Of a DNA stretch of 64,000 nucleotides, positions 38,063 through 46,764 are shown piece after piece. Position numbers and translations under genes: made by a program. The stretch is taken from positions 5,254,501 to 5,318,500 of the forward strand of contig NZ_FNRV01000001.1 in NCBI RefSeq assembly GCF_900105115.1, written 5' to 3'. This DNA is from Pseudomonas mohnii (GTDB lineage Bacteria > Pseudomonadota > Gammaproteobacteria > Pseudomonadales > Pseudomonadaceae). How positions within the stretch are numbered: the first letter of the stretch is position 1; every line of letters starts with the position of its first letter. The notes beneath the pieces were generated by a model. The model searched no databases and had not been told where the DNA came from. It saw nothing but the letters and a program-made list of their open reading frames with translations.

Positions 38063-38177
38063 GTTCGCCGTCACAAGCAAAGAAATTGCCGCTATCGGCA
38101 AGGGCCAAGCGGTCAATCAGGGATAACAGTTCATGGCCAGGCCTCGCCCGCAGACAGGGGTGATACCCGGCCGGGAG

Positions 38178-38738
38178 TCAAGGGCGGCGCCCAATCAGTT
38201 GCAAGAACTCCTGGCGCGTCGTGGACGACTCGCGAAAGGCGCCGAGCATGACCGATGAGGTCATCACCGAGTTTTGCTTCTCTACGCCCCGCATCATCAT
38301 GCACATGTGCTTTGCTTCGATAACCACGGCCACCCCGGCGGCATCGGTGATGTGCTGGATGGCGTCGGCAATTTGCCGGGTCAGGTTTTCCTGTATCTGC
38401 AGGCGGCGGGCGAACATGTCGACCACTCGTGCCACCTTCGACAGGCCCAGCACTCGCCCCGTAGGGAGGTAGGCCACATGGGCCTTGCCGATAAAGGGCA
38501 GCATGTGATGCTCGCACAGTGAATACAGCTCGATGTCGCGCACGATGACCATCTCATCGTTCTGTGATTCGAACAGGGCGCCGTTGATCACGTCCTCCAG
38601 GCGCGTTGTGTAGCCGTTGCACAGGTATTGCATCGCTTTGGCTGCGCGCTTGGGTGTGTCCAGCAATCCTTCTCGCTCAGGGTTCTCGCCGACGCCGACG
38701 AGAATTTCACGGTAGTGCTCGGCTAATGATGGGTTCAC
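38178..38738 (-). CDS. folE: GTP cyclohydrolase I
   Basis: A 186-residue FolE. Zinc ligands are Cys75 and His78 in [12 protein letters not shown] and Cys146 in [30 protein letters not shown] and the final [12 protein letters not shown] are also typical. It makes 7,8-dihydroneopterin triphosphate, the first step to folate and pterins. Located among a photolyase and DUF393 rather than folate genes, it is probably an extra copy supplying pterin under light or stress. In Pseudomonas several folE paralogues are common, so this need not be the essential one. Confidence 0.93.
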   Translation of the reverse strand: MNPSLAEHYREILVGVGENPEREGLLDTPKRAAKAMQYLCNGYTTRLEDVINGALFESQNDEMVIVRDIELYSLCEHHMLPFIGKAHVAYLPTGRVLGLSKVARVVDMFARRLQIQENLTRQIADAIQHITDAAGVAVVIEAKHMCMMMRGVEKQNSVMTSSVMLGAFRESSTTRQEFLQLIGRRP

Positions 38739-38829
38739 TTTGATTTTTCTCAGCCATACGGCCTTTCAGGAAAGGGACACCCCTGGCAACAGGGGAGTGC
38801 TGGTCACTCAAGGTTTTACGCGGGTTTGG

Positions 38830-39348
38830 TCAAAGCCCCTGTGGCCCGGGTTTGTCGCCGGGCGAATGACAGGGTGAAGCGTTCCAGGTCTGTTTTGTGT
38901 TCAAGGCCGCCCCCTCGACAGGTGCTGCTTTTGGCTCCGGCAGCGCACAGCGGTTGTCGTGACAGCGACGGCTTCCATCCGGATGAGGCAACCAGGCCAA
39001 ATGGGGGCGTAAGCGGCAGAACAGCCAATACCCGACGGCCAGCAACGGGCGGATCGCGCGCCATGTCAGTGGCGTGGCCCAAATCCCCAGGCCGGCTGCT
39101 CGCCAGCTCCAGAGCGTGGCGTCCAGGCCCGTCATCCAGCGGCCATCGGCGAATCTGGCATGAAGGGAGGACTGCATTTGCTCGACAGTGAACCCCAGGG
39201 CCTTTGCGTCAAACGCTTCGTCACTGATGTCAACAAACAGCAGTCGGGCGTCAATGGCGCGCCGGCTCAGGAACCTGATTTCCCGAGCGCAGAGCGGGCA
39301 TTCACCGTCAAAGTACAGTGTGAGTGGCCACGGCTGTTTATTATACAT
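38830..39348 (-). CDS. DUF393 thiol-disulfide oxidoreductase-like protein
   Basis: The 172-residue protein starts MYNKQPWPLTLYFDGECPLC, with the CxxC at residues 17-20 that defines DUF393 (YuxK). WMTGLDATLWSWRAAGLG follows, and a hydrophobic stretch near residues 105-120. The C-terminal tail from about residue 140 is polar and low in complexity. The start at 39348 puts CxxC where the family has it; 39405 would extend into the promoter. It is the first gene of the folE-photolyase cluster and lies directly behind a good promoter. Confidence 0.8.
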   Translation of the reverse strand: MYNKQPWPLTLYFDGECPLCAREIRFLSRRAIDARLLFVDISDEAFDAKALGFTVEQMQSSLHARFADGRWMTGLDATLWSWRAAGLGIWATPLTWRAIRPLLAVGYWLFCRLRPHLAWLPHPDGSRRCHDNRCALPEPKAAPVEGAALNTKQTWNASPCHSPGDKPGPQGL

Positions 39349-39360
39349 GTCGGCGCTTCT

Positions 39361-39377
39361 TGTATAGGTTTTGTATA
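39361..39377. promoter_or_regulatory. Twin TGTATA motifs, candidate operator for the photolyase cluster
   Basis: TGTATA occurs at 39361-39366 and again at 39372-39377, eleven bases apart (one helical turn), with an inverse TATACA at 39342-39347. They lie just downstream of the promoter of the DUF393 gene. The pattern resembles the TGTACA-type boxes of light-responsive MerR regulators (LitR/CarH/PplR) as I recall them, but no such regulator is in this window. Confidence 0.4.
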
Positions 39378-39405
39378 AGATAGGCTGAAAAAAACCGACT
39401 GACAA
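39377..39405 (-). promoter_or_regulatory. Sigma-70-type promoter for the DUF393-folE-DUF6482-phrB cluster
   Basis: On the minus strand TTGTCA (39405-39400) and TATCTT (39382-39377) are separated by exactly 17 bases, close to consensus, 29 bases ahead of the start codon. The twin TGTATA motifs begin inside and just below the -10, a good place for a repressor. Confidence 0.5.
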
Positions 39406-39631
39406 TGGTCGTCACTCTTCTCCGTGTCATTGGCTCCCGGTGTGGGCCGTATAAGCGACACACAACCTGTATAGCCAAGAGCGTCTAAGGTTCATCCCTG
39501 ATGCGGTTTACCTGAATGCTGCTGGCTGAAGTTATGATACGAACGCGCCGGGATGCTGGCGTTTTTGCTGTGAACCTGTGGACAGGGCGCTACACAATCG
39601 TGCCCGGATAACCGTAAGTGAGAGGCCCGTC

Positions 39632-40123
39632 TTGAGCACCAACATCATCACGAAGGAAGGTCATGAGGCTTTGAAGCAGGAGCTTGATTTCCTTTGGCGA
39701 GAAAAGCGCCCCGACACGACGCGCAAGGTCACCTGGGCGGCATCGCTCGGCGACCGCAGTGAAAACGCGGATTATCAGTACAACAAAAAGCTGCTTCGGG
39801 AAATTGATCGGCGAGTCCGATACCTTCGCAAACGTCTCGAGGATGTACGGGTTGTCGAGTATTCACCCGAGCAGGAAGGAAAGGTGTTCTTCGGGGCTTG
39901 GGTCGAGATCGAAAACGAGGCCGGGGATATCAAAAAATTCAGGGTCGTGGGGTATGACGAGATCTACGGTCGCAACGATTACATCTCGATAGATTCCCCC
40001 ATGGCCCGTGCGTTGTTGAAGAAAGAGGTGGGGGACGAGGCCGTTGTGCAGACCCCCAGTGGGGAAGTGCTGTGGTGGATCAATGAAATTTCATACCGAA
40101 AACAGGATGAAACACTCGGATAA
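39632..40123 (+). CDS. greB: Transcript cleavage factor GreB
   Basis: A 163-residue protein with the N-terminal coiled-coil (GHEALKQELDFLWREKRPD, LGDRSENADYQYNKKLLREI) and the C-terminal FKBP-like domain (YDEIYGRNDYISIDSPMARA). The acidic tip D and E in DRSENADY are the residues that help RNA polymerase cleave backtracked RNA. GYDE...WWINEI spacing fits GreB rather than GreA. The start is TTG 39632, which follows GAGAGG; relatives begin STNIIT at this point. Cytoplasmic. Confidence 0.92.
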   Translation: MSTNIITKEGHEALKQELDFLWREKRPDTTRKVTWAASLGDRSENADYQYNKKLLREIDRRVRYLRKRLEDVRVVEYSPEQEGKVFFGAWVEIENEAGDIKKFRVVGYDEIYGRNDYISIDSPMARALLKKEVGDEAVVQTPSGEVLWWINEISYRKQDETLG

Positions 40124-40157
40124 CGGCATCTTCATGGAGGGGAGGAGGGTTGATGGA

Positions 40158-42662
40158 TCAACCCTCGCGCAGGACTGTCAGGGGGCTGGCGTTCAAGGCG
40201 CGACGAGTGCCGAACACGCCGGCGCCGCCGATCAGCACGGCTCCGATCAGTGGCAGCAGCAACAGCCATGGGTGCGGATGCCAAGGCAGGTCAAAGGCGA
40301 ACCGGTAGAGCACCAGACTCACGACTTCCGACCCCAGCGCGGCCAGTAATCCGCTGACGGCGCCCAGCAAACCAAATTCGATCCGCCGCGCCTTGACCAG
40401 CAACTGGCGTTCCGCTCCCAGCGCCCGCAGCAGCGCGCCCTGACGAATGCGTTCATCCAGCGTCGCCTGCAGGCCGGAAAACAACACCGCCATGCCAGCC
40501 GCCAGCACGAACAACAACACGTATTCCACCGCCAGCGTGACTTGGGCGAGGATGCTGCGCAGTTGCTCCAGCAACGCTTCGACCTGCAGGATGGTCACCG
40601 CCGGAAAGCTGCGGGACAGATCGACAATCTGCTGATCGTGGCCCGCTGACAGATAGAAGCTGGTCAGATAGGTCGCCGGCAGATCCTTGAGGGTGCCGGG
40701 CTGGAAGATCATGAAGAAATTCGGCTGGAAGTTGTCCCAGTTGATTTCCCGCAGGCTGGTGACCTTCGCCTCGCGGTTGACCCCGCCGACGCTGAACACC
40801 ATGTGGTCGCCGAGCTTCAGCTTCAGGCTTTCGGCGACCTTGCCTTCCACCGATACGCCAGGCACCTCGTCCGGAATCTGGTCTTGCCACCAGTTGCCCG
40901 CGGTGAGCTTGTTGCCTGCCGGCAGGTCCGCCGCCCAGGTCAGGCTCAGATCGCGCTGGATCGCTCGATCACCGGCCGAATCCTTGCTGACGATTTGCTG
41001 CACCGGTTCACCGTTGATGCTGATCAGCCGACCCGGCACGACCGGGTAGAGCGGGGCCGATTGCGCCGACAGTGAGATCAGGCGATCGGTAAAGGCCTGT
41101 TTATCCGCAGGCAGGATGTTCAACGCGAAATAGTTCGGCGCATTTTTGGGTAACTGGTTTTGCCAGGTGTCCAGCAACTCGCCGCGAAGCAGGGCGATCA
41201 ACGTCATCGACAGCAGGATCAAGCCGAACGCCAGGGACTGGCCTGCGGCCGCCAGCGGGTGACGCAACAATTGGCCCAGACCGAGGCGCCACGGCAGGGA
41301 GGCTCGGGCGAGCATGCGTCGCAGGCTTTTCAGCAGCAGTAACAGCAGGCCACCCAACACCAGCGCGGCAATCATGCCGCCGCCCAGCAGGGCAAACGTC
41401 AGCAGCAGATCCAGGCTCAGGCGCCACATGATCAGACCCAATGCGGCCAACGCCGCGCCGTAAACCATCCAGGTGCTGGATGGAATGGGCAGCATGTCGC
41501 GACGCAACACCCGCAACGGTGGCACCCGGCCCAGCGCCGCCAATGGGGGCAAGGCAAACCCGGCCAATGCCACCAGCCCGGTACCGATTCCGGCAAAGGC
41601 CGGGAACAGGCCGCCCGGTGGCACGTCGCTGGGCAACAAGTCATGCAGCAAGGCAAATAACCCCAGTTGCGCCAGCCAGCCGATCGCGGCGCCGCTGATG
41701 CTCGCGAGCAATCCGAGTACGGTCAATTGCAAACTGAACAGCACCATGGTTTCGCGCCGGGACAGGCCCAGGCAGCGCAGCAGCGCGCTGGCATCGAAGC
41801 GGCGGGTGGCGAAGCGTGTCGCCGACAATGCCACCGCCACTCCGGCGAGCAAGACCGCCACCAGACTGGCCATGTTCAGATAACGTTCGGCCTTGCCGAG
41901 CGCACCGCCGATCTGCCGGTTGCCATCGCGGGCATCCTGGATGCGCTGGTTGGCTGCCAGGCCAGGCTTGATCAGTTGGCGATAGGTTTCCAGTGCCCGG
42001 GCATTGCCACGCCAGAGCTCGCGATAACTGACCCGACTGCCGGGCTGCACCACGCCGGTTGCCGCAAGGTCGTCGAGATTGATCAGCACCCGTGGCGTCA
42101 GGCTGTAGAAGTTGCCGGCACGGTCGGGTTCATAGGTCAGTACCCGCGCCAGGGTCAGGGGTTTCATGCCGACATCGATGCTGTCGCCGATCTTCAGGTT
42201 CAACGCGGTCAGCAATCGTGATTCGACCCAGGCTTCGCCGGGTTTCGGCCCGCCTCCGGACGTTTCCGGGGCGAATGGGGCAGGGGCGCTTTTCAGTTCG
42301 CCGCGCAATGGGTAGACACTATCCGCCGCCTTGATACTCGACAACTGAATGCCATTGTCGGTGGCGATGACGCTGGAAAACTCCACCACTTGCGCATGTT
42401 CGAGGCCCAGATCGGTGCCGCTTCTTATCTGCTCCGGGCGCGCCGGTGAGCTGCCTTCGAGCAGCAGGTCGGCGCCGAGAAACTCGGTGGCGCGCAACAT
42501 CATGGCGCCGTTCAGGCGGGCGCCAAAATAACCGATGGCAGTGCTCGCGGCCACGGCCACCACCAAGGCGAAAAACAATACGCGCAATTCGCCGGCGCGG
42601 GCATCGCGCATTAATTGGCGAATGGCGAGGCTGAACAGGCGCACAAACGGCAAGCGTGCCAT
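40158..42662 (-). CDS. ABC exporter permease, YbbP (FtsX/MacB) family
   Basis: The 834-residue protein shows the double FtsX layout. One membrane helix is near the N terminus, a large periplasmic domain to about residue 240, three helices, a fourth in the middle, a second periplasmic domain, and three C-terminal helices. The start is ATG 42660-42662, overlapping the ATPase stop by one base (TGATG). Together with the upstream ATPase and the divergent tesA it forms the same neighbourhood as E. coli tesA-ybbA-ybbP. The exported molecule is unknown. It ends about 35 bases from the greB stop, convergently. Confidence 0.88.
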   Translation of the reverse strand: MARLPFVRLFSLAIRQLMRDARAGELRVLFFALVVAVAASTAIGYFGARLNGAMMLRATEFLGADLLLEGSSPARPEQIRSGTDLGLEHAQVVEFSSVIATDNGIQLSSIKAADSVYPLRGELKSAPAPFAPETSGGGPKPGEAWVESRLLTALNLKIGDSIDVGMKPLTLARVLTYEPDRAGNFYSLTPRVLINLDDLAATGVVQPGSRVSYRELWRGNARALETYRQLIKPGLAANQRIQDARDGNRQIGGALGKAERYLNMASLVAVLLAGVAVALSATRFATRRFDASALLRCLGLSRRETMVLFSLQLTVLGLLASISGAAIGWLAQLGLFALLHDLLPSDVPPGGLFPAFAGIGTGLVALAGFALPPLAALGRVPPLRVLRRDMLPIPSSTWMVYGAALAALGLIMWRLSLDLLLTFALLGGGMIAALVLGGLLLLLLKSLRRMLARASLPWRLGLGQLLRHPLAAAGQSLAFGLILLSMTLIALLRGELLDTWQNQLPKNAPNYFALNILPADKQAFTDRLISLSAQSAPLYPVVPGRLISINGEPVQQIVSKDSAGDRAIQRDLSLTWAADLPAGNKLTAGNWWQDQIPDEVPGVSVEGKVAESLKLKLGDHMVFSVGGVNREAKVTSLREINWDNFQPNFFMIFQPGTLKDLPATYLTSFYLSAGHDQQIVDLSRSFPAVTILQVEALLEQLRSILAQVTLAVEYVLLFVLAAGMAVLFSGLQATLDERIRQGALLRALGAERQLLVKARRIEFGLLGAVSGLLAALGSEVVSLVLYRFAFDLPWHPHPWLLLLPLIGAVLIGGAGVFGTRRALNASPLTVLREG

Positions 42663-43345
42663 CAAGGCTCCAGGGGGGCGACCAGCAGGCCGGCTTCGAG
42701 GCGGATCAGGCGCCGGCAACGGTGTGCCAGGCGTTCGTCGTGGGTCACCAGCACCAGGGTCGTGCCGCGTTCCTTGTTGAGTTCGAACAGCAAGTCGCTG
42801 ATGCGCTCGCCAGTGTGGCTGTCGAGGTTGCCGGTCGGTTCATCGGCAAACAGCACGTCTGGTTCGGCGGCAAACGCACGGGCAATCGCCACGCGCTGCT
42901 GTTCGCCGCCGGAGAGCTGGCGTGGCGAGTGGGTCAGGCGCTGGCCAAGGCCCACGCGCTCGAGCAATTCGGTGGCGCGTTCGCGGGCATCTTTGCGGCC
43001 GTCGAGTTCCAGCGGCAACATGACGTTTTCCAGGGCATTGAGGCTGTCGAGCAACTGAAATGACTGGAAGACGAAACCCACGTGCTCGGCACGAATGCGG
43101 GCGCGCTGGTCTTCGTCGAGGTGGCTCAGGCTTTGCCCGGCGAGGGTGACTTCACCACTGCTCGGCAGGTCGAGTCCGGCGAGCAGGCCGAGGAGGGTGG
43201 ATTTGCCGGAGCCGGAGGCACCGACGATGGCCAGGCTGTCCCCCTTGTTCAGTTCCAGGCTGAGTTCGTGCAGGATAGTCAGTTCACCTTCCGCGCTGGG
43301 GACCACTTTGCTGAGGTTCTTCGCGGTGAGAATGCTTGCGCCCAT
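42662..43345 (-). CDS. ybbA: ABC transporter ATPase, YbbA (LolD/MacB-type)
   Basis: The protein has 227 residues. Walker A is [20 protein letters not shown], the signature is [17 protein letters not shown], Walker B is [14 protein letters not shown] and the H-loop is LVTHDERLA. The insertion [20 protein letters not shown] is of the MacB/LolD branch. Start 43345 gives [13 protein letters not shown]; longer frames would enter tesA on the other strand. Its start codon is only ten bases from that of tesA, so both promoters must lie in or across the neighbouring gene. Confidence 0.9.
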   Translation of the reverse strand: MGASILTAKNLSKVVPSAEGELTILHELSLELNKGDSLAIVGASGSGKSTLLGLLAGLDLPSSGEVTLAGQSLSHLDEDQRARIRAEHVGFVFQSFQLLDSLNALENVMLPLELDGRKDARERATELLERVGLGQRLTHSPRQLSGGEQQRVAIARAFAAEPDVLFADEPTGNLDSHTGERISDLLFELNKERGTTLVLVTHDERLAHRCRRLIRLEAGLLVAPLEP

Positions 43346-43355
43346 GGAGAATCCG

Positions 43356-43961
43356 ATGCGTGTGTGGTTTTTGAGTGCTGGCCTGGCCTTGATGTGCATG
43401 GCCCAGAACGCAGCGGCGGGTACAGTCCTGATCGTTGGCGATAGTATCAGCGCCGGTTTCGGCCTGGATACCCGGGTGGGGTGGGTGTCGCTGCTTGAAC
43501 AGCGGCTCAAGCGCGAAGGTTTTGACGACACGGTGTTCAATGCGTCCATCAGTGGCGACACCAGTGCCGGAGGCCAGGCACGCCTGCCAGCGCTGCTTGC
43601 AGAGCATAAGCCGGAGTTGGTGATCCTCGAACTTGGGGGTAACGATGGTCTGCGCGGAATGCCGCCCACTCAATTGCAACAAAATCTTGCCTCAATGATC
43701 GACAGCTCCCGTGCCAGCGGTGCCAAGGTGCTGTTGCTCGGCATGCAGCTGCCGGCCAATTATGGCAAGCGCTATACCGATGCCTTCGCCGAGGTCTACA
43801 GCAATCTGGCCACCGAGAAAAACATCCCGCTGGTACCGTTTTTCCTCGACGGCGTGGGCGGTCATCCGGACTTGATGCAGGCCGACGGCATACACCCGGC
43901 GGCCGGGGCCCAGGACAAGTTGCTGGAGAATGTCTGGCCTACCCTAAAACCGCTGTTATGA
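43356..43961 (+). CDS. tesA: Periplasmic acyl-CoA thioesterase I/lysophospholipase L1 (TesA)
   Basis: A 201-residue GDSL hydrolase. The signal peptide ends around CMAQNAAA-G, then VLIVGDSISAGFG carries the nucleophilic serine (block I), GDTSAGG is block II, LGGNDGLRG block III and DGIHPAAGAQ block V with Asp and His. It hydrolyses acyl thioesters and lysophospholipids in the periplasm. ATG 43356 with GGAGA at 43346-43350 is favoured over ATG 43344. Opposed to ybbA with a ten-base gap, as in E. coli where the order is conserved. Confidence 0.92.
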   Translation: MRVWFLSAGLALMCMAQNAAAGTVLIVGDSISAGFGLDTRVGWVSLLEQRLKREGFDDTVFNASISGDTSAGGQARLPALLAEHKPELVILELGGNDGLRGMPPTQLQQNLASMIDSSRASGAKVLLLGMQLPANYGKRYTDAFAEVYSNLATEKNIPLVPFFLDGVGGHPDLMQADGIHPAAGAQDKLLENVWPTLKPLL

Positions 43962-44017
43962 CTCTTTTCTAGGCGCGGGCTTTCGGCTAAGGTGGCGCCC
44001 CCGATTTGGAGCCCCCG

Positions 44018-44311
44018 ATGCCGCGTCCCGCCTGGTCACTTTTTGCCTATCAACTGATCGAGCCTGACGAACAGCTGGATCTGTTCGCCTGCCAGGAAGT
44101 GCGGGTGCATCTGGTGGCGCGTCAGCTGGAGTTGGGCGGCTCGGCGGACCGTACCTTGTGCGGCAGCCTGTTGCCGGCGCAGCCACGCTGGTCGAGTGTC
44201 GATCGCCGGGTGTTTCAGGACCAGCGCCTGTGCTCGTTGTGTCGAGCGATTCTCGAGTCGCAAAAGCGCGGCACTTCGCCGATCTGGCCAGAGTTGCGGT
44301 TCGAGCTGTAA
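44018..44311 (+). CDS. Conserved small protein of unknown function
   Basis: The 97-residue protein MPRPAWSLFAYQLIEPDEQ... is not one I recognise. It has a cysteine pair near the end (LCSLCRAILESQKRG) and others in FACQEV and TLCGSLLP, suggesting a possible metal site. ATG 44018 has GGAG at 44008-44011. It stands between tesA and the L,D-transpeptidase, in the same direction as both. It is not long enough for a catalytic domain and shows no membrane segment. Confidence 0.6.
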   Translation: MPRPAWSLFAYQLIEPDEQLDLFACQEVRVHLVARQLELGGSADRTLCGSLLPAQPRWSSVDRRVFQDQRLCSLCRAILESQKRGTSPIWPELRFEL

Positions 44312-44414
44312 ATCATCAACGATAGCAAGCTATCGGCCAACTCCCCGAAATAACGGGCGTCGGTGTACAATCTCGTCCTTATACCCTCTGTTGATCATGC
44401 GAAGGATTTTCCGG

Positions 44415-45386
44415 ATGTTGCCGCGCTTTCCTGCCGTCACCCGCTGCCTGACACTTGCCGCCCTCTGTGTGGCGGGTCCTGTTGCAGCATTGGAGCTGCC
44501 ACTACCACCGCCCGGTGAAGATATCGTCGGCCAGGTGCAAGTCATCAAGGCCAAGTACGAAGACACCTTCGCCGACCTTGGTACCACCTACGACCTGGGC
44601 TACACGGAAATGGTCGCGGCCAACCCGGGCGTCGACGCCTGGCTGCCGGGTGCCGGTACCGAAGTCATCCTGCCGACCCGTTTCATCCTGCCGCCGGGTC
44701 CGCGTGAAGGCATTGTGATCAACCTGGCCGAATACCGCCTCTACTACTACCCGAAAGGCAAGAATGTGGTGTACACCTTCCCGCTGGGTATCGGGCGTGA
44801 GGGCTGGGGCTCACCCATCGCCCACACCACCATCACCGCGAAAACGCCTAACCCGACCTGGACGCCTCCAGCGTCGATCAAGGCAGAGCACGCCGCCGAC
44901 GGTGATCCGTTGCCGAACGTGGTGCCGGCGGGCCCGGATAACCCGCTGGGGCCGTTCAAATTCAGCCTGGGCACTCCGGGCTACCTGATTCACGGCTCGA
45001 ACAAGAAGTTCGGCATCGGCATGCGCACCAGCCACGGCTGCTTCCGCATGTTCAACAACAACGTGCTGGAAATGGCGAGCATGGTGCCGGTCGGTACGTC
45101 GGTGCGGATTATCAATGACCCGTACAAGTTCGGCGTCAGTGGCGGCAAGGTGTATCTCGAAGCGCACACCCCGCTGGATGACAATGGCAACCCTTCGGTG
45201 GTCGACAAGCACACGGCGGTCATCAACGCGATGCTCAAGCGTGAAGACATTACCAACAATCTGCGCATGAACTGGGATGTGGTGCGTGACGTCGTTGCCG
45301 CTGAAGACGGCCTGCCGGTGGAAATCGCCGTGCCGAGCACTTCCGCGCCGATGGTCACAAGCGCTCCGCTCGACCCGATGCAGTAA
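44415..45386 (+). CDS. L,D-transpeptidase with N-terminal LysM-like domain
   Basis: The 323-residue protein begins with a signal peptide ending near VAGPVAA. A LysM-like stretch (DTFADLGTTYDLGYTEMVAA) follows, then the YkuD domain with HGSNKKFGIGMRTSHGCFRM; Cys209 and the preceding His are catalytic. It would form 3-3 peptidoglycan cross-links or attach the Braun-type lipoprotein. The latter is attractive because oprI, encoding that lipoprotein, is the next gene, transcribed toward it. ATG 44415 is preceded by AAGGA at suitable distance. Confidence 0.9.
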   Translation: MLPRFPAVTRCLTLAALCVAGPVAALELPLPPPGEDIVGQVQVIKAKYEDTFADLGTTYDLGYTEMVAANPGVDAWLPGAGTEVILPTRFILPPGPREGIVINLAEYRLYYYPKGKNVVYTFPLGIGREGWGSPIAHTTITAKTPNPTWTPPASIKAEHAADGDPLPNVVPAGPDNPLGPFKFSLGTPGYLIHGSNKKFGIGMRTSHGCFRMFNNNVLEMASMVPVGTSVRIINDPYKFGVSGGKVYLEAHTPLDDNGNPSVVDKHTAVINAMLKREDITNNLRMNWDVVRDVVAAEDGLPVEIAVPSTSAPMVTSAPLDPMQ

Positions 45387-45400
45387 GCCTGGAAAAAGGA

Positions 45401-45433
45401 CCCGCCGACGCAGGCCGCGTCGGCGGGTTTTTT
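45401..45433 (+). terminator. Intrinsic terminator of the L,D-transpeptidase gene
   Basis: CCCGCCGACGC (45401-45411), loop AGGCC, GCGTCGGCGGG (45417-45427), then TTTTTT. The stem is a perfect eleven base pairs. Confidence 0.93.
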
Positions 45434-45456
45434 ATTGCTTGCGACAAACGCCGGGC

Positions 45457-45489
45457 AATAAAAAAGCCGACCCAAAAATGGGTCGGCTT
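45457..45489 (-). terminator. Intrinsic terminator of oprI
   Basis: Read leftward: AAGCCGACCC, loop, GGGTCGGCTT, then a run of T (AATAAAAAA on the plus strand). It ends the oprI transcript about 20 bases past its stop. Confidence 0.9.
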
Positions 45490-45510
45490 GATAACAATCC
45501 CGAAGGATTA

Positions 45511-45762
45511 TTACTTGCGGCTAGCTTTGTCCAGCATGCGCAGAGCACGCTCGTTAGCTTCGTCAGCAGTCTGTTGTGCTTTTTGAGCAGCAGCCAGAGC
45601 TTCATCAGCTTTACGGTAAGCTTCGTCTGCACGAGCTTGGGAGCGAGCTGCTGCGTCTTCAGTAGCAGTCAGACGTGCTTCGGTTTCTTTCGATGCGCTG
45701 CTGCAACCGGTAGCCAGAACTGCGGCCAAGGCCAGAGCAGAGAATTTCAGAACGTTGTTCAT
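45511..45762 (-). CDS. oprI: Major outer membrane lipoprotein OprI (Lpp-like)
   Basis: The 83-residue length equals that of known OprI. A lipoprotein signal peptide ([20 protein letters not shown]) ends in lipobox ATGC. The mature part is a coiled coil of Ala, Glu, Lys and Arg repeats ([20 protein letters not shown]), ending in DKASRK. The terminal lysine, as in Lpp, can be linked to peptidoglycan. Highly favoured codons are used throughout, as expected of one of the most abundant proteins. Start 45762 is chosen; 45777 would lengthen the signal peptide pointlessly. Confidence 0.94.
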   Translation of the reverse strand: MNNVLKFSALALAAVLATGCSSASKETEARLTATEDAAARSQARADEAYRKADEALAAAQKAQQTADEANERALRMLDKASRK

Positions 45763-45830
45763 CGTGTTCCCCTTCAAGGACTTTCCATTAAATTAGCTAT
45801 CTCCTCACAGTGAGGAATTAGCCGGCGTAC

Positions 45831-45858
45831 ATACTACCCATTACTAGTCGTAAGTAAA
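45831..45858 (-). promoter_or_regulatory. oprI: Probable oprI promoter
   Basis: On the minus strand TTTACT (45858-45853) and TAGTAT (45836-45831) are 16 bases apart, leaving an untranslated leader of about 60 bases before the ATG. Confidence 0.45.
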
Positions 45859-45972
45859 CTGACGTAAAGCAAGAAGCCAAAAAAATTGTAGGCGTTGATT
45901 CTTTTTCGAGCAACTTTTAACTGCTCTGTTTAAAAAATATACAGCTGCAATGCCCGAGCTGAGCGATCCAAT

Positions 45973-46008
45973 GAGGAAAAGCTTACCGCTCTCGTAGCAC
46001 TTTTCCTC
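45973..46008. repeat. Nine-base-pair hairpin in the oprI/GNAT gap
   Basis: GAGGAAAAG (45973-45981) and CTTTTCCTC (46000-46008) are perfect inverted repeats around an 18-base loop. It is not a standard terminator, because no T run follows the stem. Confidence 0.45.
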
Positions 46009-46402
46009 TGTCTTGGCTGAAGAGTGTCTAGATGGATTCGTCTACACTTTTGTTCGGATCTTGGGTGGCGTCTCTCATATCTTTCTCTATCTTCAGGTGA
46101 CTTTAACAAAGGGCGTTCGTCTTAAGTCTCAACATCCGGCAATGTTCAGGCTATCGACCTTGGGGCGATCTTCGGTCGAGCCAGCCCTGCGTCACCCGGA
46201 GCGGCACCCGCCAACCAGCATGATGACGAGTGCACCTTGAGCATTTTTGCCAATGGTGCCTACTATTTGTACGTGCTCGGTTGCGCGAGATCGGTGTAGC
46301 TCTTCTCGGTGTCCATTCAGGCACGGGGTGGCGTAGATGTTTCTTCGCCGGAAAAACATCGGTAAGGTAGGGGTCGAAATCCAAGACCCGCGAGGAGTAG
46401 TG

Positions 46403-46690
46403 ATGAGCGAGGCGTTGTCCATCCACCATGACCAGGCTGGTCATCAGTTCGAGACCAATGTGGACGGTCATCGTGCCTACCTGACCTATATGGATCTGGG
46501 GAAACAGACCCTGGATATCTATCGCACCTTTGTGCCCAACGCATTGCGTGGTCGTGGCATTGCGGCGGCGCTGACCGAACAGGCGCTGCAGTACGCCGAG
46601 GAAATGGGCTACACCGTCATTCCATCGTGCTCCTACGTCGAGCGCTACATGGAGCGTCACCAGCGGCATGCCGCCAAGCTGAGCCAGTAA
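46403..46690 (+). CDS. Small GNAT-type N-acetyltransferase (YidJ-like)
   Basis: A 95-residue protein of the short GNAT branch. The acetyl-CoA loop is NALRGRGIAAALTEQAL, followed by GYTVIPSCSYVERYMERH. The N-terminal half (GHRAYLTYMDLGKQTLDIYR) gives the expected beta strands. ATG 46403 follows GAGGAG at 46392-46397. Such proteins lack the first half of the full GNAT fold, and their substrates are unknown. A bidirectional terminator separates it from the DAHP synthase gene. Confidence 0.85.
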   Translation: MSEALSIHHDQAGHQFETNVDGHRAYLTYMDLGKQTLDIYRTFVPNALRGRGIAAALTEQALQYAEEMGYTVIPSCSYVERYMERHQRHAAKLSQ

Positions 46691-46712
46691 GCTTGAAAAA
46701 AACGAACGCATA

Positions 46713-46744
46713 AAAAAACGCCGGGTTCAGCCCGGCGTTTTTTT
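46713..46744. terminator. Bidirectional terminator between GNAT and DAHP synthase genes
   Basis: AAAAAAACGCCGGG, loop TTCAG, CCCGGCGTTTTTTT. A-tract and T-tract on both sides let it act for both convergent genes. Confidence 0.92.
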
Positions 46745-46764
46745 GTCTGCAGCCAATGGCGCGA

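Larger units (their letters stand above)
45763..46402. other. Intergenic region upstream of oprI and the GNAT gene
   Basis: A 640-base non-coding stretch. It holds the oprI promoter and 5' leader, including CCTCAC-A-GTGAGG at 45803-45815. An AT-rich zone (about 45870-45950), a nine-base-pair hairpin (45973-46008) and about 330 bases of unremarkable sequence with no supported gene follow. A small RNA could be hidden here, but I cannot show one. Confidence 0.5.

Noticed and set aside
40158..42719. Extended start for the YbbP-like permease at 42719
   Set aside because: The added residues are Pro/Arg-rich and overlap the ATPase gene. ATG 42662 overlaps its stop by one base and begins a proper membrane N terminus.
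46013..46240. Short frame in the oprI/GNAT gap
   Set aside because: No ribosome site, no domain, atypical codon use; treated as non-coding.
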